This document shows positions 14,170 through 19,401 of a stretch of 21,995 nucleotides of DNA, piece after piece. A program made the position numbers and the translations under genes. Within the stretch, counting starts at the first letter, position 1. Every line of letters begins with the position of its first letter. The stretch is from a virus: positions 1 through 21,995 of IMG/VR virus record IMGVR_UViG_3300017776_000233; one strand, written 5' to 3'. Below the pieces are notes generated by a model, which ran no database searches, was not told the DNA's origin, and saw nothing but the letters and a program-made list of their open reading frames with translations.

Positions 14170-15050
14170 AAGCACAATTTGATCAGAATATTTTATCCAG
14201 TTTTTACCTATGGTTTGAAAATCGCTTGTTGAGCGATTCTGCTAAGGCTTATAAAATAGATTTAGATAATGCTTTTGTATCAGGATCTTTTTCTGATATA
14301 CCGTCAACTCATATAGGATTTCAAGGCAAGTACCGATCTCTTGTAGGCGAATATGGCGTTGATAATCCAAACTCAGGTTTTTTCTTAGGGAATGATTTCA
14401 TTACAGGCGATTATGACGAAAATGGAGGTATTTTTACAGATTACGAAAATGGTAGACTTATTTTCCCGCAAGCGTCTGGTGCAGAGATAGCAAGCAATGC
14501 TTTGACGGCAAATTCTACAGTAAAAGAAGTAAATACCTATATCACAAATGATACTGATGCTCAAATCATCATTCATTCTGATTTTAAAGATAGCGCTACA
14601 GAGTTGCCTTATCAGTATGGTAAAACGGGAGAGTTTGATGAGACCACTTACTTTTTGCCAGCATGTTTCATATCTGTAGCTTCTTCAGATAACAAGGAGT
14701 TTTCTTTCGGCGGAGAGGAAGACACTACTACTAGAATCAGAGTTATGGTATTATCCTTTGATAATTATACTCTAGATTCTGTTCTGTCTTTATTCAGAGA
14801 CTCTGTCAGAAAAGACATGACTCATGTCCCATATGAAGATTTCCCATACGGTTTCTCTTTTTCAATTAAAGATTTCCCTTATAATTATAATAATTTAATC
14901 TCAGGACAATCAGACCCTGTGAAGTCTCATATCAAGGATGTTTCAGTCTCAAAAATTGTGTCAGAAAGAATTAGGGAGAATTTAAATAAGAACATTTCAA
15001 TTGGATATATCGATTTTGAATTATGTACTTATCGTTTCCCCAGAGCTTAA
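14166..15050 (+). CDS. Probable tail terminator or neck protein
   Basis: The 294-aa protein has acidic loops, no membrane helix and no signal peptide. It begins with a helical segment (FDQNILSSFYLWFENRLL), continues with Gly/Asp/Asn-rich loops (residues 55-100) and ends in alpha/beta sequence (TTRIRVMVLSFDNYTLDSVL, KNISIGYIDFELCTYRFPRA). Position directly before the first tube-like gene is that of a tail terminator, the ring that caps the tube and docks to the neck. No family is recognised with certainty. Confidence 0.55.
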   Translation: MKAQFDQNILSSFYLWFENRLLSDSAKAYKIDLDNAFVSGSFSDIPSTHIGFQGKYRSLVGEYGVDNPNSGFFLGNDFITGDYDENGGIFTDYENGRLIFPQASGAEIASNALTANSTVKEVNTYITNDTDAQIIIHSDFKDSATELPYQYGKTGEFDETTYFLPACFISVASSDNKEFSFGGEEDTTTRIRVMVLSFDNYTLDSVLSLFRDSVRKDMTHVPYEDFPYGFSFSIKDFPYNYNNLISGQSDPVKSHIKDVSVSKIVSERIRENLNKNISIGYIDFELCTYRFPRA

Positions 15051-15053
15051 ATT

Positions 15054-15097
15054 GGTGTAAGAAGGTGTAAACCTTTACATTTTTAACTTAAAATCTT
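15054..15097 (+). promoter_or_regulatory. Tandem GGTGTAA with TGTAAA-CC-TTTACA palindrome
   Basis: GGTGTAA occurs at 15054-15060 and 15064-15070. The second copy begins the palindrome TGTAAA-CC-TTTACA (15066-15079). The ATG lies 27 nt beyond GTGTAA, longer than at the other genes. TTAAC (15083-15087) lies 10 nt before the ATG, similar to the elements at 10280 and 12150. Promoter or operator roles are possible. Confidence 0.45.
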
Positions 15098-16381
15098 ATG
15101 GCTTCTAGAACTAGAATAATTTCACAAAGCAAGGCTGTTTATGTATCCCCTACTGGTACACTCGGTGGGCTTACCACCCCTGAAAAGGCAGTTACTGGGG
15201 TTATGCCTCAACAATTACACCGTGTAGATACTTTATCTTTTGATGTTGATATCGCTGGAGGGCGACAGGACATTAGAGAGTTTGGTCAATTGGCACGAAT
15301 CGGAACAATCACTTTGGGTGATCTAAACCCATCTTTTTCTCTGGGTTATTACCTTGGAAATGGAGAAAACGAGGGTAATTTGGGATTCAATGGTCTTGGT
15401 AGAAGCGCTGTAGATGGTTCTTTGCAAGATCAATTTATTTCTGGGATTCTTGCTGAAGATCCCGCTAAAAGAGAAAAGAATCTTTTCATATTGACTGTTA
15501 AAGAGGGTGAGGATGCTTTTGCATCTACGAGTTCATTTAACGATAACCCAACTGGGAGATTTACCACTGCTGAAAGAGCGGGCCATGATGTTGTTTCTCT
15601 CGGAAACTGCAACTTTGAAAGTTATACTGTTAACTTTGCTGTTGGAGAGATCCCTAGGGTAGATATTGATGGAACCGCAGAAAACATTACTTTTGATACT
15701 ACCAGTTCTGGCCTTTATAACCCATCTTTGAACAAGGCGGGAGGACGAGCTGACACAGGACAATTCATGTTAGGAACTCCTAGTACAGGTAATATGGACG
15801 TTCTTGTTCTTCGTCCAGAAGACGTAAGTTTAGCCTTCTCAAAAGAAGAATTCTCATTTGGTGGAACAGATCTTGGAGATATGCATGTGCAAAGCGCCTC
15901 AATTGAAGTCCCTCTTTCTAGGACTCCCATTGAAGCTCTAGGATCAGCTAAAGCTGTTGCTAAACCTTTGGATTTCCCAATCAATGTAACTATGTCAGTT
16001 AGTGCGTTGCTAAAGAATATCCACTCAGGTCAAATCGACAAAATCTTGACTGGAAATGCTGGAAACGAAACCACGAACATCACCCTTACTGTTAAGGGCG
16101 ATGATGGAAAAACCAAGCATCAATACACTATGCAGAAGGCAGTGATGGATTCACAAGGATTCTCCCAAGGCTTAGATGATAACGAATCAATTGAATTGAC
16201 ATTCTCCACTCAGATTGGAGGAATAAATCAAACTGATCAGGGATTGTTCTACTCTGGTGTTAATGCAAGTCAACCTGATGTATATAGTAGTACTGCTACT
16301 CAGAAATTTGGAGATGGATTCATGTATAAAAAGAACAATGCGATATCACCATACTCCTTGGAAGACGGAGCTGGGTCTTAA
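15098..16381 (+). CDS. Tail tube-like protein (large paralogue)
   Basis: The 427-aa beta-rich protein precedes a related smaller gene. Shared landmarks with the 16445 product: RV-x-TLSF-x-V (42-50), SYTVNFAVGEI (175-185), LRPEDV (238-243), IEVPLSRTPIEALGS (269-283), KGDD (333-336) and GLDDNESIELTFS (358-370). These strands with TP-x-x-x-LG turns resemble tube-forming proteins of long-tailed phages. Compared with its paralogue it has an insertion (about 85-165) and a C-terminal extension. It is followed by a terminator. Major tail tube protein is the favoured call. A sheath protein is unlikely as no sheath-like domain is visible, but this cannot be excluded. Confidence 0.72.
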   Translation: MASRTRIISQSKAVYVSPTGTLGGLTTPEKAVTGVMPQQLHRVDTLSFDVDIAGGRQDIREFGQLARIGTITLGDLNPSFSLGYYLGNGENEGNLGFNGLGRSAVDGSLQDQFISGILAEDPAKREKNLFILTVKEGEDAFASTSSFNDNPTGRFTTAERAGHDVVSLGNCNFESYTVNFAVGEIPRVDIDGTAENITFDTTSSGLYNPSLNKAGGRADTGQFMLGTPSTGNMDVLVLRPEDVSLAFSKEEFSFGGTDLGDMHVQSASIEVPLSRTPIEALGSAKAVAKPLDFPINVTMSVSALLKNIHSGQIDKILTGNAGNETTNITLTVKGDDGKTKHQYTMQKAVMDSQGFSQGLDDNESIELTFSTQIGGINQTDQGLFYSGVNASQPDVYSSTATQKFGDGFMYKKNNAISPYSLEDGAGS

Positions 16382-16399
16382 TATAACTATTATATCTAG

Positions 16400-16430
16400 A
16401 AAAAGCCTCGCAGGAATGCGGGGCTTTTTT
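16400..16430 (+). terminator. Intrinsic terminator between the two tube-like genes
   Basis: AAAAAGCCTCGC pairs with GCGGGGCTTTTT around an AGGAAT loop, with one G-T pair, and ends in six T. It lies 18 nt after the stop of the large tube-like gene and directly before a GTGTAAA element. Confidence 0.92.
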
Positions 16431-16444
16431 GTGTAAACTACTAT
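16431..16444 (+). promoter_or_regulatory. GTGTAAA promoter candidate after the terminator
   Basis: GTGTAAACTACTAT sits between the terminator T-run and the ATG, with 8 nt between GTGTAA and the start. Because it directly follows a terminator and fills the entire leader, a promoter is the simplest explanation. TGTAAACTACTAT recalls the T4 late consensus TATAAATA followed by CTATT. Confidence 0.5.
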
Positions 16445-17290
16445 ATGCCAGATAGGATTCATGCTAGTGATGTTCAGCTTTTTGTAGATGATCAGCGGAT
16501 TCCTTCTGTAACCTCTCTATCTATTTCATCTCCTAAGAGTGTTGTTGATATCCAAAGATTAGGAGCTTCCCACTCTGTAGACAGAATATTAACCTCTAAC
16601 CAATCTACCACATTAACCTATGACGTTAATTTAACAACTGGAGCTACTGGAATTGACCCTATTTACAGCTACCAAAATATGAAGTCAGGTTTTTTGTCTA
16701 CTGGCTTTTTTGAATTTAAAGCAAAGGACTCTGTTGGTGTGACCACTATTTCTGGAGCATCTTTAACATCTTATTCTATTAATGGATCTGTGGGGGATAT
16801 TGTTAAGGGATCTTCTTCTTACGAGGGAGATGGAGCTATTTTTACTGACGCTGGAGCTTTAACAAGTGAATCTAACGATATATTTGACGGTTTCTTTAGA
16901 CCTGAAGATATCGAGATCTCCACATCTTCTAACGGCGACGAAGGAATAGATTCTACTAGTTTGAATATACAAGATTTTTCTATATCAGTTTCTCTTCAAA
17001 AGACTCCTGTAACTAGGTTGGGTACTAGAGTCCCTCAATACAGATATCCTCAGATGCCAGCTCAGGGGAATCTTAATTTCAATGTTTTAAAGACAGATGT
17101 TACTGGAATTAATATTTCCAGTCTAGTTTGCGAAAGCGGGGTGATTACTATCGACTTAAAAGGTAGAGACAATGAATCTATTTTAGATTTTACTACAAGT
17201 GGCTGTTGTTTAGAATCTGTTGAGGAATCGACTTCTCTAGACGATAATACTTCTGTAAGCTTCTCTTACTATTTCCCAATAATAAAATGA
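16445..17290 (+). CDS. Tail tube-like protein (small paralogue)
   Basis: The 281-aa beta-rich protein is related to the 427-aa protein upstream. Matching landmarks are SVTSLSISSP (21-30) with DIQRLG (35-40), TSYSINGSVGDI (108-119), FRPEDI (151-156), ISVSLQKTPVTRLGT (180-194), LKGRDNES (238-245) and SLDDNTSVSFS (264-274). It is shorter because it lacks the insertion. Tandem tube paralogues usually supply the bulk tube and a specialised ring or second tube layer. It has its own promoter candidate behind a terminator, so its dose is probably set separately. The next gene overlaps by ATGA. Confidence 0.7.
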   Translation: MPDRIHASDVQLFVDDQRIPSVTSLSISSPKSVVDIQRLGASHSVDRILTSNQSTTLTYDVNLTTGATGIDPIYSYQNMKSGFLSTGFFEFKAKDSVGVTTISGASLTSYSINGSVGDIVKGSSSYEGDGAIFTDAGALTSESNDIFDGFFRPEDIEISTSSNGDEGIDSTSLNIQDFSISVSLQKTPVTRLGTRVPQYRYPQMPAQGNLNFNVLKTDVTGINISSLVCESGVITIDLKGRDNESILDFTTSGCCLESVEESTSLDDNTSVSFSYYFPIIK

Positions 17291-17688
17291 TTACTAGCGG
17301 AAACCTACCAAATTATAAAAATTGTATCTACAATGTAGATGTAACGATTGATTCTCCCATCAGTGGTTTTGAGTTTTCCATTATGGAGACAGGGATAGAC
17401 GGAGGTTTTAAAACAGCTAACTTAATGACGTTTTCTGGAGCGGAAGGTTATATATTTGACCAAAGTGGCAACTTTTTTGGAGGGTATAGAAGTGGCGTCC
17501 CCTTTGACCTTGAAATACATCATGATTTTTTAAACTCCACATTTTCTTATTACAAAGATAATATTTTAATAGCTAATGGATTAGATGTGACGGGAGATAG
17601 TATTTTGAATGGAAGGCCAAATCTAGTTATGTTCACTAAACATGGGGAATCGGTACTTTCTTTAGAGGCCACAGGTTGTATAAGTTGA
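17287..17688 (+). CDS. Small beta-rich virion protein, possible carbohydrate-binding fold
   Basis: The 133-aa protein is almost entirely predicted strand and turn. Landmarks are GFEFSIMETGIDGGF (27-41), GYIFDQSGNFFGGY (54-67), GVPFDLEIHHD (70-80), STFSYYKDNILIANG (84-98) and SVLSLEATGCIS at the end. The order of strands with Asp/Gly turns is reminiscent of a beta-sandwich of the lectin/LamG type, but this is an impression, not a match. It overlaps the tube gene by ATGA and precedes the chaperone-like genes, so it may decorate the tail or be a minor tail component. Confidence 0.55.
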   Translation: MITSGNLPNYKNCIYNVDVTIDSPISGFEFSIMETGIDGGFKTANLMTFSGAEGYIFDQSGNFFGGYRSGVPFDLEIHHDFLNSTFSYYKDNILIANGLDVTGDSILNGRPNLVMFTKHGESVLSLEATGCIS

Positions 17689-17719
17689 TTTTTTTCTGTA
17701 TATTTATATAATAATATAC
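17685..17719 (+). promoter_or_regulatory. Sigma70-like promoter before the chaperone-like genes
   Basis: TTGATT (17685-17690) and TATAAT (17707-17712) are separated by 16 nt, and the ATG lies 7 nt beyond the -10. This agrees with an almost leaderless transcript. The sequence also contains the inverted repeat TGTATAT/ATATACA (17697-17703, 17714-17720). Confidence 0.5.
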
Positions 17720-18532
17720 ATGAAAGAGCTATACTCGTTTGATGTAAAGAGAACCATTGAGAAAGAGGTTCCTCATGTCAAAAAAACTAAAAATGGTCCA
17801 GTTGAAACTACTAAAAAAGTAAAAAACACCATTAAGAATAGAATTGTTTTTCGGAAGCCATCTATTCTAGACCTTGAAGACGCCGAGTTCTTCTACGGGC
17901 AGAAATACAACGAATATATTAACGCTGGATTTTTAACTAAAGCTATGCTGTCTAAGAAACTTGGAGACATGGGTGGGCTTACTTCTAAAACGTCCCAAGA
18001 AGCCATGAACCAGATTATCATTGATAATATGGAATCCTCAAGAACGATTGAATTTTTTGCTGGTGCAAAAGATTTGTCTGAAGAGCAAGAAGAGCAGTTA
18101 GAAGAAGCTAAAAAACTGTTTACGCACACTAAAGTTCAACTACATGAATACGAAACTTCTCTAAGGTCTCAATTCAGTCAAACTGCAGACTCAAAAGCTG
18201 AGATTAAGGTTATTGAGTGGCTGGTGTTGAATTTCTCTTATTTTGAAGATAGTGTAAGTGACAAGAAAGATTTGTTTGAGATTTTTGAAGGAGATGAATT
18301 TGAGCAAAAGCGCATGTTCTTGATTAGACTACAAGAAGCTGAAGACGAAGACATTGAAGACGCTACATTCTTAAGAGCCAAAAAGATTTACGACGAGTGT
18401 TTTGAGAAGCTTATTAGGGTTGCTAGCATTTGGTATAATAAAATGGGCAATGATCAGAAATCAATTGATGAAGCTCTAAAAGACCTGTTTGAACCTGAAG
18501 CAGAAGCTTTAGATGAACAACAAGGAGAATAA
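17720..18532 (+). CDS. Probable tail assembly chaperone, first gene
   Basis: The 270-aa protein lies two genes upstream of the tape measure, the usual chaperone position. The N-terminus has a basic region (KKTKNGPVETTKKVKNTIKN, 24-43) then RKPSILDLEDAEFFYGQKYN and AGFLTKAMLSKKLGDMGGLT; the rest is acidic and helical (about 110-270) with an acidic tail. Tail chaperones bind the tape measure and direct tube polymerisation. It has its own promoter candidate. Its end overlaps the next gene by 20 nt in a different frame, but there is no slippery heptamer, so the two are probably coupled rather than frameshift-fused. Confidence 0.6.
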   Translation: MKELYSFDVKRTIEKEVPHVKKTKNGPVETTKKVKNTIKNRIVFRKPSILDLEDAEFFYGQKYNEYINAGFLTKAMLSKKLGDMGGLTSKTSQEAMNQIIIDNMESSRTIEFFAGAKDLSEEQEEQLEEAKKLFTHTKVQLHEYETSLRSQFSQTADSKAEIKVIEWLVLNFSYFEDSVSDKKDLFEIFEGDEFEQKRMFLIRLQEAEDEDIEDATFLRAKKIYDECFEKLIRVASIWYNKMGNDQKSIDEALKDLFEPEAEALDEQQGE

Positions 18533-19382
18533 ATATTCTATTGACTTATTAGACATAGTTCGTGGATACAGTGTTTTAACAAGTTCTGATAGTCAATGCT
18601 ATTTTAAGCACTTTACGGTGCTTGAACTTCTTGAATTAGATAACCTTCAAGAAATTGATATTAGTCGATCTATAAAATCAGGCATTAAGACCGAGAAAGA
18701 CCTAGTTGAGACTGCTATTAAAAGAAAGTCTTGGTCAGTGCAGAAAGAGGACAAAATAAAGTCCTTAGAGTGGACTATAAAAAAATCACTTACAGCTTTC
18801 GGCAAGATTGAAGATCCCAAACAAAAGGAAATATTCAAGAGGCAGATAGATAGCCAAGAAGACGAACTCAAAGAAATCAGGGTTAAAAGAGCCAATATAA
18901 CTTCTTATAGTGCGGAGCACTTATCTGAAGTGAAAAGAGTTAAGAGGATGTTTAAACAGTCTATTTTTATGGATTTAGATTTTACAGAATCTCCAACCCA
19001 AGATCAAGAGCTTGTTTTTACTACAGCGATGTTCTCTAGGTATGGGGAACTCAATAATCGAGAATCAATATTAAAAGCATCTTATTTTGGTGGGTTTTTT
19101 GATTTATTCTCTGCTCAAGATGGAAATCCTTTAACTCTCTTGGGCAAGACATTTGAGGATATAACAAATTTCCAAAAGTATCTAATTGTAGTCTCTAATG
19201 GGTTATTAAATAAGATTAAAAATACAAGAATACCCGAAGAAATTTATGGAGACCCAGTAAGAATGATGAATTACGAGGAGAAAGAAGAGAAGGATACAAA
19301 GGTTTCTCATGGTCTAGATGATCTAAGACGTAAATCTCAAGTAAGAGGGGGAGAACTTAAAGCAGAGGACTTTTTAAGCTGA
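18513..19382 (+). CDS. Probable tail assembly chaperone, second gene
   Basis: The 289-aa, mostly helical protein begins at an ATG immediately preceded by an in-frame TAG (TAGATG). It therefore starts independently, by coupling with the overlapping upstream gene. Residues about 70-140 are a charged helical or coiled-coil region (IKSLEWTIKKSLTAFGKIED ... EDELKEIRVKRANI), followed by a more hydrophobic region (FTTAMFSRYGELNNRESILK, FGGFFDLFSAQDG). The C-terminus is acidic and charged. Position directly before the tape measure fits a chaperone partner. No family motif is recognised. Confidence 0.58.
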   Translation: MNNKENKYSIDLLDIVRGYSVLTSSDSQCYFKHFTVLELLELDNLQEIDISRSIKSGIKTEKDLVETAIKRKSWSVQKEDKIKSLEWTIKKSLTAFGKIEDPKQKEIFKRQIDSQEDELKEIRVKRANITSYSAEHLSEVKRVKRMFKQSIFMDLDFTESPTQDQELVFTTAMFSRYGELNNRESILKASYFGGFFDLFSAQDGNPLTLLGKTFEDITNFQKYLIVVSNGLLNKIKNTRIPEEIYGDPVRMMNYEEKEEKDTKVSHGLDDLRRKSQVRGGELKAEDFLS

Positions 19383-19385
19383 TAG

Positions 19386-19401
19386 GTGTAAATTACACTA
19401 T
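19386..19401 (+). promoter_or_regulatory. GTGTAA-A-TTACAC palindrome before the tape measure gene
   Basis: The 13-nt perfect palindrome GTGTAAATTACAC (19386-19398) lies 3 nt upstream of the ATG, 10 nt between GTGTAA and the start. It is another copy of the recurrent element; here it is fully palindromic, so an operator or dimer binding site is an alternative. Confidence 0.45.

Noticed and set aside
15066-15079. TGTAAA...TTTACA as a TyrR box or BirA operator
   Set aside because: TyrR needs a 6-nt gap and BirA a long gap between half-sites; here the gap is 2 nt.
18476-18532. Programmed frameshift between the chaperone-like genes
   Set aside because: No slippery heptamer is present, and a TAG precedes the second gene's ATG in its own frame, leaving only a 20-nt window for a shift.
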